The translations under genes were made by a program, and so were the position numbers. The notes below the pieces were generated by a model. That model was not told the DNA's origin, ran no database searches, and saw nothing but the letters and a program-made list of their open reading frames with translations. From DASTSN01 sp035760665 (GTDB taxonomy: Bacteria > Bacteroidota > Bacteroidia > Chitinophagales > Chitinophagaceae): DNA of 64,000 bases. Shown here piece after piece: positions 1-8,767 of the stretch (position 1 is the first letter of the stretch; the number at the start of each line of letters is the position of its first letter). The stretch covers positions 55,544 to 119,543 of the forward strand of contig DASTSN010000025.1 of assembly GCA_035760665.1 (NCBI GenBank). The letters run 5' to 3'.

Positions 1-272
1 AGCGAGTTGCCCAGCAAATGAATATCCTTATAACCTCTTGCTTCTAAAAATTTATAGACAAATTTTTCCAGGCCGCCGACAGAGGTATGCAAAATGTCAA
101 GATCAAACAAAGGAAGCATGGGCACCACCACTTTATTGTGATGGCGGAAATACTCAATCAGGTCTTGAAAATTGCTCAGGGCGCCGAATAAACCATGCAA
201 CAATACCAATGGCTCGCCTTCGCCTTCTTCAATAAACCTGAACTTGTCCTGTTGTTTTATTTCATATTGCAT
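1..272 (-). CDS. alpha/beta hydrolase, N-terminal part (cut by window edge)
   Basis: This is the last gene of a minus-strand run. It starts with the ATG read from 272 and runs off the left edge, so only about 90 residues are visible. They read as the N-terminus of an alpha/beta hydrolase: a short beta strand, then PLVLLHGLFGALSNF, which is the HG oxyanion-hole turn of the fold. The visible part ends at HLLGNS, which matches the first half of the nucleophile elbow G-x-S-x-G. There is no signal peptide, so it is probably cytoplasmic. The substrate cannot be told. The gap to cvpA upstream is 92 nt. Confidence 0.8.
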   Translation of the reverse strand, partial: MQYEIKQQDKFRFIEEGEGEPLVLLHGLFGALSNFQDLIEYFRHHNKVVVPMLPLFDLDILHTSVGGLEKFVYKFLEARGYKDIHLLGNS

Positions 273-364
273 GTACCCTTCCCGCAGTTAATTTTTGCTA
301 AAATAAAAGATTTGACGCAAATATGGTATTGAATTGATTGTCAACCAATCATTTTTTACAGTTA

Positions 365-901
365 CTACTGCAATTTATGAGAAACACTGTCAAAGAATGA
401 TTCTAATTGGTTAAACATATCCTTAAACAATGGGATAACAGACCCAAAAGCATTGATGGCTTTAGGTCCCCAGGGGCTGATGAATGAATAGGTAACTGAC
501 GCTGAAATCGTTTCCGGTTTTATCAGCCGAATTTGTTGGGCATAAAAGAGAATTACACTAAAAACTGTAATGTAAAGCGCGGCATAAAGAAGTATCCCGC
601 CCAGCCTGTTTACCCATCCCAACATGGCTACTTCTACTGTTTTTTGCAGCAGATTTGCCCCCAACCGCACCAGCAACACCACCAGCAGAAAAACAACCAC
701 GAAAGAAATAACAGGCAGCCACTTTTCTGATATATTAACCGTTTTACCAATATATCCGGCAACAACAGTAGAGAGTTTCATAGCTGCTGCCAGGCCTACC
801 ACAAATGCTAACAGGGAAAATAGCGCAACTATTAAACCCCGCTGGTACCCTTTCCAAACAGCCAGCAGCATCAGCACGGCGAATATGATGTCAATTATCA
901 T
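365..901 (-). CDS. CvpA family membrane protein
   Basis: This 178-residue protein starts MIIDIIFAVLMLLAVWKGYQRGL, the characteristic CvpA beginning (a hydrophobic helix followed by a K/R-G-x-x-R-G-L turn). About four membrane segments are visible, near residues 3-20, 25-48, 60-80 and 98-122, with a short soluble tail. CvpA-family proteins are inner-membrane proteins linked in Proteobacteria to colicin V production and envelope stress; their biochemical role is unsettled. It lies 30 nt after the YqeY-like gene on the same strand, consistent with one transcript. Confidence 0.85.
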   Translation of the reverse strand: MIIDIIFAVLMLLAVWKGYQRGLIVALFSLLAFVVGLAAAMKLSTVVAGYIGKTVNISEKWLPVISFVVVFLLVVLLVRLGANLLQKTVEVAMLGWVNRLGGILLYAALYITVFSVILFYAQQIRLIKPETISASVTYSFISPWGPKAINAFGSVIPLFKDMFNQLESFFDSVSHKLQ

Positions 902-931
902 ATATGAATGGATGACACAGGCAAAAAACTT

Positions 932-1384
932 TTAGTTAGCCAATAACTGTTTTACCAGAGTGGAGATTGCCTTACCATCAGCTTTGCCGGCCAGTTTTTT
1001 AGTGGCCAGGCCCATCACTTTACCCATATCCTGGGGACCAGTAGCACCAGCCTCGGCAACGATCGCTGTTAACGCTGCTTTCAGTTCCTCCTCCGACAAT
1101 TGACGGGGCAAAAATTTTTCGATCACGTCTATCTCTTCCTGTTCTTTTTGTGCAAGGTCGGCACGGTTTTGCTGCTGGTAAATTTCAAGTGAATCTTTCC
1201 GTTGTTTAACTAGTTTTTGTAATAGTTTTATTTCGTCTTCTTCTTTTAATTCGCCGCCAGCCCCTTCCGAGGTTTTAGCCAGTATGATAGCCGCCTTAAT
1301 GGCGCGAAGGCTGCGAATAGTTTTCTCATCTTTTGCAAGCATGGCGGTTTTTAACGCTGCCATAATGTTTTGTTCCAGGTTCAT
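932..1384 (-). CDS. GatB/YqeY domain-containing protein
   Basis: This 150-residue protein has the usual size and layout of the stand-alone YqeY family. A helical N-terminus with A-M-x-A-K-D-E-x-x-x-x-x-L-R-x-I-K is followed by the long helix KLVKQRKDSLEIYQQ. It ends in the helical tail domain shared with GatB (DMGKVMGLATKKLAGKADG). That tail resembles the tRNA-binding tail of the amidotransferase GatB, but the free-standing protein has no firmly assigned activity. It lies 15 nt after gldC, so they are probably co-transcribed. Confidence 0.9.
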   Translation of the reverse strand: MNLEQNIMAALKTAMLAKDEKTIRSLRAIKAAIILAKTSEGAGGELKEEDEIKLLQKLVKQRKDSLEIYQQQNRADLAQKEQEEIDVIEKFLPRQLSEEELKAALTAIVAEAGATGPQDMGKVMGLATKKLAGKADGKAISTLVKQLLAN

Positions 1385-1399
1385 AACAAAAAGTTTTTC

Positions 1400-1747
1400 T
1401 TATTTATTATCGGCCAGCTGTTTTTTGCGTGATGCTTCATAAAAATCGTGTGCAAATTTTTTCATGCCTTCAACGATTTCTGTGTAGCGGGTAGCCCGTT
1501 CATAGGTATCGGCCATCGTCATGATTGTTTGATAAAAAAAATCAGTCATTTCATCAACCATCATTTCTTTTGTCCACAGATCTATACGAAGAGCCGTCTT
1601 TTCGGCGCCATCCCAAAAAGCCAGCATCATGGCCTTTGCTTTTTGCGCCTGCTGTATGGTGGTATCTGAAGCTTTCCAGCTAATTGTTTCGGGCACCCGG
1701 CCGGCATCAAGTTGTACGTCTATTTGAATAGTTGACTGGTTACTCAT
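1400..1747 (-). CDS. gldC: gliding motility protein GldC
   Basis: The product is about 115 residues and matches the GldC family: a small beta-rich protein starting MSNQSTIQIDVQLDAGRVPE and containing W-K-A-S-D and a Y-x-x-A-x-x-x-Y-x-x-I-V-E-G-M-K-K-F-A helix near the end. I start it at the ATG at 1747 because the 12 residues encoded upstream, from 1783, overlap the preceding glycosyltransferase and are not part of the family. In Flavobacterium, gldC sits beside gldB and contributes to gliding, but the protein is widespread in non-gliding Bacteroidota and its molecular role is unknown. No other gld gene is visible here. Confidence 0.85.
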   Translation of the reverse strand: MSNQSTIQIDVQLDAGRVPETISWKASDTTIQQAQKAKAMMLAFWDGAEKTALRIDLWTKEMMVDEMTDFFYQTIMTMADTYERATRYTEIVEGMKKFAHDFYEASRKKQLADNK

Positions 1748-1779
1748 ATAAAAATTTGAAATAGCCAAAGGTAGCGTAA

Positions 1780-2910
1780 TCAAACCAAAGCCGTGGTGTG
1801 AGCTTTGCTGATAAGCTGTATAAGTTGATCGGTAGCCTGCTGCAGGTCCCAGGTTATGGATTCCCCGCTTTTGATCAGCCTGTTACGAAGATTTTCATCT
1901 TTATAAATACGCATCAGTAGTTCTGCCAGCTGCTCTTTCTCTTCCATATTTGCCCGCAAACAAGTATCTGCCGGTAATTCTTTTAAAGCCCAGCCAGCAG
2001 GCACAATAGCAGGAACACGGCTTTGCAAAGCTTCCATTACCGGCATTCCAAATCCGCCGGGTTGAGAAATATATACCAGCGCATAAGCCGCTGCCACAAG
2101 GCTTGCATATGTTTGGGCTGGCAGGTAGCCGGTGCATACCACATCGTCACGGTATTTATAAGTTTTCAGGCTATCATTAAATTTTTTATCTGCCAACACA
2201 CCCGAACCTGTTAACAATAATTTCATGCTGCTTTGCTGCCGCTTTTTGAAAAGAGAAAATGCTTTCAGCAGCAGTAACAGGTTTTTTTGCGTTGGCGCCT
2301 CCCCGGTATGTAAAAAAAACTCTTTGCCTTTAGCAAATTCAGCTTTCACCGCCTGTTTTTCCTCATCACCGGCCGGCTTGAATAGTTCACCGGCAGCACC
2401 GTGGATAATTTCTACTTTGCCGGTGGCTGCCTTAAAATGCTGCAGGATTTCCTTCCGGGTAGCTTGCGAAAAAGTAATAACGGCTGTGGCTTTTTTCAAA
2501 AACCGAGGTAGGTTTTTGCTGTAAAATTGCAGGAAGGACTTTTTATACAAACCCGGATGTTGGAGGAACGATACATTATTTACAAATAGATATTGCGGAA
2601 CCGTTGCCCGTAAAGAACAGAAACCGCTGGCAGCGATCAGTAAAGCTGCCTGCTCTCTCCGCAGAATGGCCGGCAGCTTTACTTCATACCACCATTTCCA
2701 GGAAAGCGGGCCTTTTGCAATTGGCCGTACTTGCAGCAACTTAACATTTGCCGGGAGTTTTATTGCTGTAGCTGCGGGCTTGTCTGTTATAAAAATAAAC
2801 TGATGGGCAGGCAGCTGTTCCGCCAGCCTGGTAAACAGTTTCAGCAAAAACTGTTCGTACCCAACCGGTGTATTTTTTTCCAAAAAACGTGTATCAATTG
2901 CAATACGCAT
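1780..2910 (-). CDS. glycosyltransferase, GT4-like (GT-B fold)
   Basis: This 376-residue protein transfers a sugar, probably to a cell-surface glycan or lipid. The N-terminal half starts MRIAIDTRFL, typical of the first Rossmann strand. The C-terminal half carries KEFFLHTGEAPTQKN, the usual linker strand, and GGFGMPVMEALQSRVPAI in the donor-binding region. In most GT4 enzymes the latter reads E-G-F-G-x-P-x-x-E; here the first Glu is Gly and the second is kept, so the EX7E motif is incomplete. No membrane segments are visible. It heads the minus-strand run. Donor and acceptor cannot be inferred. Confidence 0.85.
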   Translation of the reverse strand: MRIAIDTRFLEKNTPVGYEQFLLKLFTRLAEQLPAHQFIFITDKPAATAIKLPANVKLLQVRPIAKGPLSWKWWYEVKLPAILRREQAALLIAASGFCSLRATVPQYLFVNNVSFLQHPGLYKKSFLQFYSKNLPRFLKKATAVITFSQATRKEILQHFKAATGKVEIIHGAAGELFKPAGDEEKQAVKAEFAKGKEFFLHTGEAPTQKNLLLLLKAFSLFKKRQQSSMKLLLTGSGVLADKKFNDSLKTYKYRDDVVCTGYLPAQTYASLVAAAYALVYISQPGGFGMPVMEALQSRVPAIVPAGWALKELPADTCLRANMEEKEQLAELLMRIYKDENLRNRLIKSGESITWDLQQATDQLIQLISKAHTTALV

Positions 2911-2918
2911 GGGGTATG

Positions 2919-2926
2919 CAAAGGTA
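2919..2926 (-). promoter_or_regulatory. -7 box TACCTTTG for the 2910-1 gene run
   Basis: On the minus strand TACCTTTG fits the Bacteroidota -7 consensus TAnnTTTG exactly and ends 8 nt before the glycosyltransferase ATG, implying a very short leader. I see no TTTG at the normal -33 distance. Confidence 0.5.
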
Positions 2927-3192
2927 ATAGCAGTCTGTCAATCGGAATTTTACATTTTTTTCTCTGAAATTTTACCTGCCCGGTATGTTTAATTACCCTG
3001 AAATACACGATTCTTTTACGCGAAAAATGCACTGATTTTTCAGGCCAAAACAGCAGTATTAACTCGTAAAAATTCAACTTATGTACAGGATTTACCATGC
3101 CGGAAACCGGGCAGTTTTACAATTGCACAGCGATGATATTCATGATAATTTTATACCTGTAACCAATATCCTAAAAAACCAAATTCTGACCT

Positions 3193-4386
3193 ATGAAACT
3201 ATTTTTTACCCGATTCCGTGGCGTAGTGGTTATTTTTTTTGGGGTATTGAGTTCCTTGAAAATAGCAGCTCAATGTCCAGGTGGGGAAATCGTTGATAGT
3301 CTTGCATTTGATACAACAATCAATTTTTCCAGCGGACGGTTTACCGCCGATTTAAAATTTCCAAAATTTGACCCCACGACCGGCATGGTAACCTGTGCCA
3401 GGCTAACGATGACAATGGCCGGTACGTTAAATACACTCCAATTCGAAAACCAGGATCCCACAAACAACACAGCCCAGGCTACTTTTCACCGGGAAGATAC
3501 CATCTCCGGACCGGGTTTAGCATCCTCGTTAACAAACATGGAAGATCAGCTTTACGGACCTTATAGTCTGGGACCTTCAGATGGGGTATTTAACGCTGGT
3601 TCAGACTATGTTCATGTGGGACCTGAATCAATTTTCACAACTTCAAAAAGCATTACGATTACCGACAGTGCAGACCTTTCTGTTTTCTATGGCCCTGCAG
3701 GAGACTCTCTAACGTACACCTATAGTGTTTTTAGCCAGACGCAAACATCTGTAACTGGCAACTGGCTGGGTGGCGCAGGTACATCCGGTTGGGTAAATTA
3801 TAAAATTCAGTTTTGTCGTTGCCCCAAAGTTGCACTGCCGATCAACATTTATGATTTTTCCATTCAAAAAGTGGATGATACCCATGCATCGTTACGTTGG
3901 AAAACCAACAATGACCAGGAAAACTATTACTACGAAATTGAATACAGCCGGGACGGCACAAATTTTTACAAAGCAGGTATCGTGGAAAAACAAACAGGCA
4001 GCACACCAACATTTACATATAATTATTTTTTTACAAGAGAAAGTGGCGGCCGGTATTACTTCCGGGTAAAACAAAAGTTTGCCAGCGGAAAAGTACTGGT
4101 AAGTGTTGTTAAGTTGGTGGATTTTGGCACATCCGTCGTTCCAAAATTTTCTTTGTATCCCAATCCGTCGAACGGCGTTATTGGTATCAAATTTGATAAG
4201 AATACAAGCGGTAAATTATTAATACAAATTACCAACGCACAAGGACAAACAGTGATCAAAAAACAGGTTGATGTGGTGGGTGACAGTTATCAGCAAGTTG
4301 CCACGTTACAGGGAGGAATGTACTGGTTAAGAGTTACGGATGTAACGAGCCAACTGTCCTGTGTCAATCAACTTCTCATTAAATGA
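3193..4386 (+). CDS. secreted protein with T9SS type A C-terminal sorting domain
   Basis: This 397-residue protein has an N-terminal signal peptide (basic start, hydrophobic core about residues 8-28, likely cleaved near IAAQ). The long beta-rich middle has no domain I recognise. Residues about 210-300 resemble a fibronectin/Ig-like repeat commonly placed before the sorting signal (LRWKTNNDQENYYYEIEYS). The last 80 residues are a type A sorting domain with the hallmark FSLYPNPSNG and a final G-G-M-Y-W-L-R-V. The product should cross the outer membrane by the type IX system and be anchored or released. It is a single gene bounded by a strong terminator. The ligand or activity is unknown. Confidence 0.9.
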   Translation: MKLFFTRFRGVVVIFFGVLSSLKIAAQCPGGEIVDSLAFDTTINFSSGRFTADLKFPKFDPTTGMVTCARLTMTMAGTLNTLQFENQDPTNNTAQATFHREDTISGPGLASSLTNMEDQLYGPYSLGPSDGVFNAGSDYVHVGPESIFTTSKSITITDSADLSVFYGPAGDSLTYTYSVFSQTQTSVTGNWLGGAGTSGWVNYKIQFCRCPKVALPINIYDFSIQKVDDTHASLRWKTNNDQENYYYEIEYSRDGTNFYKAGIVEKQTGSTPTFTYNYFFTRESGGRYYFRVKQKFASGKVLVSVVKLVDFGTSVVPKFSLYPNPSNGVIGIKFDKNTSGKLLIQITNAQGQTVIKKQVDVVGDSYQQVATLQGGMYWLRVTDVTSQLSCVNQLLIK

Positions 4387-4418
4387 CCTCTTAGGTGGAA
4401 GAGGATGGTGGCTTGTAA

Positions 4419-4450
4419 AAGGGGCCTTGGTTCGGGGCCCCTTATTTTTT
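4419..4450 (+). terminator. Rho-independent terminator after the T9SS gene
   Basis: An 8-bp stem AAGGGGCC/GGCCCCTT with a 9-nt loop is followed by a run of T residues at 4445-4450. Confidence 0.85.
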
Positions 4451-4520
4451 TCAGCATTTTGTTCATAAGGGCCCGCTAACAGCGGCAGTATCATTTCTTA
4501 TAATTAGCAGAACTTTTACT

Positions 4521-4528
4521 TACATTTG
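4521..4528 (+). promoter_or_regulatory. -7 box TACATTTG upstream of the DUF4290 gene
   Basis: This is an exact match to TAnnTTTG, 17 nt before the ATG. A TTTC lies at 4494-4497, slightly too far upstream for an ideal -33 box. Confidence 0.5.
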
Positions 4529-4545
4529 CTTTTTCACCTATTATT

Positions 4546-5205
4546 ATGGAATACAACACTACCCGGAATCACCTGGCCATACGTGAATACGGACGTCATA
4601 TTCAGAAAATGATTGAGTACCTGCTCACCATTGAAGATCCTGAAAAAAGACAACGAAACGCTCAGACCGTTATTGAATTAATGGGCTTTTTAAACCCGCA
4701 TTTGAAAAATGTGGAAGATTTTCGTCATAAGCTCTGGGATCATCTCTTCCTGATTTCTGATTTTAAGCTGGAGGTTAAATCTCCTTACCCCATTCCTACG
4801 CGGGAAACATTAAAAAGCAAACCAGAGCCGCTGAAGTATCCGAAACGGCATCCCCGGTTTTCACACCTGGGCAAAAACCTTGAACTGGTGATTGATAAAG
4901 CATTGAAAGAACAAGATCCCGATAAAAAATTAGGATTTGCTAATGCCATAGCTTACTATATGAAGCTGGCGTATAATAACTGGCATAAAGAAATTGTGCA
5001 CGACGACGCCATTCAAAGTGAACTGACCAACCTGACAGACGGCCAGTTAACATTTACCAATACGCCATACGTTAAAGCTTTTCGTCCGCAACAAGAAGGC
5101 CAGCGCGGCGGGTATGGTAAACAGCGGGGAAAATTTCAGCAACGCGGCGGCAGCCACCGCAATGATCGGGGCGGCAATGGAAAATTCAAAAAGAAACGCT
5201 ATTAA
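4546..5205 (+). CDS. DUF4290 domain-containing protein
   Basis: This 219-residue protein starts MEYNTTRNHLAIREYGRHIQ, the strongly conserved start of the DUF4290 family, which is restricted to Bacteroidota. Residues 1-175 form the helical domain. The last 45 residues are a low-complexity basic tail rich in Gly, Arg, Gln and Lys (RGG-type repeats). Such tails often bind RNA, so an RNA-related role is a reasonable guess, but no function is established. A strong terminator follows, separating it from murA. Confidence 0.9.
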   Translation: MEYNTTRNHLAIREYGRHIQKMIEYLLTIEDPEKRQRNAQTVIELMGFLNPHLKNVEDFRHKLWDHLFLISDFKLEVKSPYPIPTRETLKSKPEPLKYPKRHPRFSHLGKNLELVIDKALKEQDPDKKLGFANAIAYYMKLAYNNWHKEIVHDDAIQSELTNLTDGQLTFTNTPYVKAFRPQQEGQRGGYGKQRGKFQQRGGSHRNDRGGNGKFKKKRY

Positions 5206-5231
5206 TTTCTTGCTGGATAAATTATTTACTG

Positions 5232-5270
5232 AAAGCTGGACGGGCTGTACCGTTCAGCTTTTTTGTTTTT
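5232..5270 (+). terminator. Rho-independent terminator between DUF4290 and murA
   Basis: A 12-bp stem AAAGCTGGACGG/CCGTTCAGCTTT (one G-T pair) has a 6-nt loop and ends in T-rich sequence. Confidence 0.85.
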
Positions 5271-5298
5271 ACCTTGCAGCTTCACTTATGCATGTTTT

Positions 5299-6603
5299 AT
5301 GAACGCATTTGAAGTATACGGCGGAAAAAAATTAAGCGGAGAAATTATCCCGCAAGGTGCCAAAAACGAGGCCCTGCAAATCATCAGCGCGGTATTATTA
5401 ACGCCTGAAAAAATGACGCTCTCCAATATTCCAGATATACTGGATGTAAACCTGCTGATTGAGTTGCTGGGTGAAATGAATGTGAAGATTGAGCGGACGG
5501 GGAAGGATAGTTATAGCTTTCAGGCCGATGATGTGAATATAGATTACCTGCACAGCGAAGCGTACAGGAGCAAGAGCGGACGTCTACGCGGCTCCGTTAT
5601 GCTGGCCGGTCCCATGCTGGCCCGTTACCGAAAAGCCTTTATTCCAAAACCAGGCGGGGATAAAATCGGCAGAAGACGGCTTGACACCCATATCATTGGT
5701 TTCGAAAAATTAGGCGCTACTTTCCAGTATCATCCCGAAGATGGTTTCTTTCACCTGCAGGCGCCCAACCTGAAAGGCACATATTTACTGCTGGATGAAC
5801 CCTCTGTTACCGGAACGGCCAATATCATTATGGCCGCGGTGATGGCAAACGGAATCACCACGATTTACAACGCTGCCTGCGAACCTTACATTCAGCAACT
5901 CTGCCATATGCTGAAACGCATGGGTGCAAAAATTGACGGCATTGGCAGCAACTTGTTGATTATTGAAGGTGTCTCTTACCTGAAAGGTACAGAACACCGC
6001 ATGTTACCCGATATGATAGAAGTGGGTTCTTTTATCGGGCTGGCAGCCATGACACAAAGTGACCTTATCATTAAAGGCACTGGTATAGATTACCTGGGTG
6101 TGATTCCGGAAAAATTCAGGCAGCTGGGCATCCGGCTGAATATTAAAGGAGACGATATTCATATTCCCGAACAGGATATTTATGAAATACAAACCTTCCT
6201 CGACGGATCAGTACTGACAATATACGATCATCCGTGGCCGGGCTTTACCCCCGACCTGCTCAGCATTGTGCTGGTGGTGGCCACACAGGCAAAGGGCAGT
6301 GTACTCATTCACCAGAAAATGTTCGAAAGCCGCCTGTTCTTCGTTGACAAACTGATTGACATGGGCGCCCGGATTGTCCTGTGCGATCCCCACCGTGCAG
6401 TCGTCATCGGCCTGGAACGGGAACAATCGCTGCGGGGCATCACCATGAGCAGCCCGGATATCCGTGCCGGTGTGGCTTTATTGATTGCTGCTCTTAGTGC
6501 TGAAGGGAAAAGCATCATTCAAAATATTGAACAAATTGACCGGGGTTACCAGTATATCGACCAGCGATTGCAAAAACTGGGAGCCGATATCAGGCGAATA
6601 TGA
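5299..6603 (+). CDS. murA: UDP-N-acetylglucosamine 1-carboxyvinyltransferase (MurA), Asp variant at the catalytic Cys position
   Basis: MurA transfers enolpyruvate from PEP to UDP-GlcNAc, the first committed step of peptidoglycan synthesis in the cytoplasm. The 434-residue product starts MNAFEVYGGKKLSGEI with the conserved Lys and the QGAKNEAL motif (K22, N23). I use the ATG at 5299 because it gives the canonical start; an upstream ATG at 5263 adds 12 unrelated residues. In the catalytic loop the family motif P-G-G-C is P-G-G-D here (Asp121, codon 5659-5661). This Cys-to-Asp change is the one known to make MurA insensitive to fosfomycin. Other substrate-binding segments are present (RRLDTHIIGFEKLGA, DEPSVTGTAN), so it should be active. 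Confidence 0.95.
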   Translation: MNAFEVYGGKKLSGEIIPQGAKNEALQIISAVLLTPEKMTLSNIPDILDVNLLIELLGEMNVKIERTGKDSYSFQADDVNIDYLHSEAYRSKSGRLRGSVMLAGPMLARYRKAFIPKPGGDKIGRRRLDTHIIGFEKLGATFQYHPEDGFFHLQAPNLKGTYLLLDEPSVTGTANIIMAAVMANGITTIYNAACEPYIQQLCHMLKRMGAKIDGIGSNLLIIEGVSYLKGTEHRMLPDMIEVGSFIGLAAMTQSDLIIKGTGIDYLGVIPEKFRQLGIRLNIKGDDIHIPEQDIYEIQTFLDGSVLTIYDHPWPGFTPDLLSIVLVVATQAKGSVLIHQKMFESRLFFVDKLIDMGARIVLCDPHRAVVIGLEREQSLRGITMSSPDIRAGVALLIAALSAEGKSIIQNIEQIDRGYQYIDQRLQKLGADIRRI

Positions 6604-6713
6604 ATTCCTGCAATTCGTAAAGCTTTTTTCTTTCATGATTTGTAAGCAAAATTTTAAAAAGAACAGGTGCTTCTGTCTGCCCGATCTTTCTTTTCTTTGC
6701 AGGCAATTTTAGT

Positions 6714-7295
6714 ATGAAACAGCACCCGTCTCATAAAATCATTATCATCACTGCTCCGTCGGGAGCCGGTAAAACCTCCATCACACAATATTTGTTGAAA
6801 ACATTTCCCGGCAATCTTAGCTTTTCAATATCAGCCGCAACCCGCAGCCCACGGCAAAACGAGGTAAACGGCCGCGATTATTACTTTATGACAGTTGATG
6901 AGTTTAAAGACAAAATCCATCAAAATGCATTTGTAGAATGGGAAATGGTGTACGAAGGAAAATATTATGGCACCCTGAAAAGCGAGTTGCAAAAGACCTG
7001 GGATAACGACAAGGTTCCCCTGTTGGACATTGATGTAAAAGGAGCCATTCATGTGCAACAGCAATACCCGGGCTCCTGTCTGTCTATTTTCATCGAACCA
7101 CCTTCCATCGAAGAACTGAAAAAACGCCTGCAGTCCAGAGGAACCGAAACACTTGAAAGCCTGCAGGCAAGAGTGAACAAAGCCTCTTTCGAGTTATCGT
7201 TCAAGGATCATTTTGACCACTGCATCGTTAACAGCCAGCTGGAAAAAGCCTGCACAGAGGCTGAACAACTGGTCCGCAATTTTCTGCAGCAGTAA
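6714..7295 (+). CDS. gmk: guanylate kinase
   Basis: Gmk phosphorylates GMP to GDP with ATP. The 193-residue protein has the family's normal length. The P-loop is APSGAGKTS at residues 14-22. The GMP-binding segment SAATRSPRQNEVNGRDYYF has the conserved S-x-x-x-T-R-x-x-R and G-x-x-Y-x-F pattern, and EWEMVYEGKYYGT and DIDVKGA follow at their usual spacing. It lies 110 nt after murA on the same strand. Confidence 0.95.
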   Translation: MKQHPSHKIIIITAPSGAGKTSITQYLLKTFPGNLSFSISAATRSPRQNEVNGRDYYFMTVDEFKDKIHQNAFVEWEMVYEGKYYGTLKSELQKTWDNDKVPLLDIDVKGAIHVQQQYPGSCLSIFIEPPSIEELKKRLQSRGTETLESLQARVNKASFELSFKDHFDHCIVNSQLEKACTEAEQLVRNFLQQ

Positions 7296-7383
7296 TCCTC
7301 TCATTTCGTCCATGATTCTGACACAAAAATGGTGGTTTACAGCACTTATCAATTCAGAAAGCCTTTAGTATCTTTATAGTTGT

Positions 7384-8655
7384 ATGATTGAACTGAAAAC
7401 GGTCCTCTGGTTTGTCTTCACCCTATTGCTGATGGGCTTCTTTGCAGGTATTGAAATGGCCTTTTACAGCGCCAACAGGCTGGGCATAGAATTAAAGAAA
7501 AAACAGGGAAGGACTACCGGTCAGTTGCTTGGCCAGTTTATGGAGTCGCCTGTAAGGTTCCTGGGAACCACATTGGTGGGTTTTGCCATTTTCCTTTGCT
7601 TTTTTAGCCTGGAAGTCAGCACGGTGATGAGTCCGGTATGGGATTATTTCAGTAAAAAAATTAATTGGAAGATTCCCGATGCCATTCGCATTGTTGCAGA
7701 GATTACCATGGCTACATTTGTGGTATTAATCTTTGCAGAGTTTATACCCAGGGCCATTTTTCGTGCCCGCAGCAATGCCATGCTGGGCAGCCTGGCCCGT
7801 GTGATAGATTTTTTTTACCAAATGTTTTATCCAATCGCCTCTGCACTCATTCAATTATCAGAATGGGTATTAAAATATATTTTCAATGTGCGCATCAACG
7901 AAGAAAAGCAGGTGCTGGGCTACAGCGACCTGGAAAATCTTTTCCTCCAGTCAAAAGACGACCATGATGAAAAACAGGATTTGAACACCGAGTTGTTTGA
8001 AAATGCGCTGGAGCTGCCAAAAATAAAAATCCGCCAATGCCTTGTACCCCGGAAAGAAATTATTGGCATCGATATCCGGAATTCACTGGAGGAGCTGAAA
8101 CATAAATTCGTTGACACAAAGCTCAGCAGGTTGGTGGTTTATGAAAATAATATTGACCATATTCTTGGCTACGTGCACCAGCTGGATCTTTTCAAAAATC
8201 CGTCATCTGTGCAATCCATTTTACTGCCCATACCGGCTGTTCCGGAAAGCATGAACGTGACTGACCTGATCAGCAAATTCAGCAAGGAACGCAAAAGCAT
8301 TGCCTGGGTGGTAGATGAGTTTGGCGGCACCGCCGGCATTATTACCATGGAAGACCTGCTGGAAGAGATTTTTGGCGAAATCCAGGATGAATACGATACC
8401 GAAGAGTTTGTGGAAAAACAGATTGCCGAAAACGAATACATTTTTGCCGGCCGCCTGGAACTGGATTACCTGAATGAAAAGTTCGAACTGGAATTTCCTG
8501 CCTCCGAATCCGAAACACTGTCGGGCTACATTATTAATTATCACGAAACCATCCCCCGGCAAAAAGAACGAATTATTATTGACAACTACGAATTTGAAAT
8601 CCTGAATGTCAGCGATACCCGTATTGAAATGGTAAAACTCAAAGTGCTGAAATAA
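7384..8655 (+). CDS. CNNM/CorC (hemolysin family) membrane protein
   Basis: This 423-residue protein has the order CNNM (DUF21) transmembrane domain (about residues 1-190, four hydrophobic segments), a pair of CBS domains (about 200-335), and a C-terminal CorC/HlyC domain (about 350-423). The CBS region ends in WVVDEFGGTAGIITMEDLLEEIFGEI, the family signature. Such proteins are implicated in Mg2+ or Co2+ efflux and were originally labelled hemolysin C or TlyC. The architecture is shared with GldE, but no other motility genes are nearby, so I do not assign that name. Confidence 0.9.
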   Translation: MIELKTVLWFVFTLLLMGFFAGIEMAFYSANRLGIELKKKQGRTTGQLLGQFMESPVRFLGTTLVGFAIFLCFFSLEVSTVMSPVWDYFSKKINWKIPDAIRIVAEITMATFVVLIFAEFIPRAIFRARSNAMLGSLARVIDFFYQMFYPIASALIQLSEWVLKYIFNVRINEEKQVLGYSDLENLFLQSKDDHDEKQDLNTELFENALELPKIKIRQCLVPRKEIIGIDIRNSLEELKHKFVDTKLSRLVVYENNIDHILGYVHQLDLFKNPSSVQSILLPIPAVPESMNVTDLISKFSKERKSIAWVVDEFGGTAGIITMEDLLEEIFGEIQDEYDTEEFVEKQIAENEYIFAGRLELDYLNEKFELEFPASESETLSGYIINYHETIPRQKERIIIDNYEFEILNVSDTRIEMVKLKVLK

Positions 8656-8767
8656 CCCGGCTTTTGCAAGCCCTAAATCGTTTTCATCCCTGAAAACCTG
8701 CATTCATCCTTATCAGATTGTTTTCTGCTTCTTTTTGATGGTATATTTAGTTTACTAAAACTGTCTT

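Noticed and set aside
7384..8655. Naming the CNNM/CorC protein GldE because gldC is also in the window.
   Set aside because: The architecture is shared by many non-motility paralogues and the two genes are 5.6 kb apart on opposite strands; no other gld gene is adjacent.
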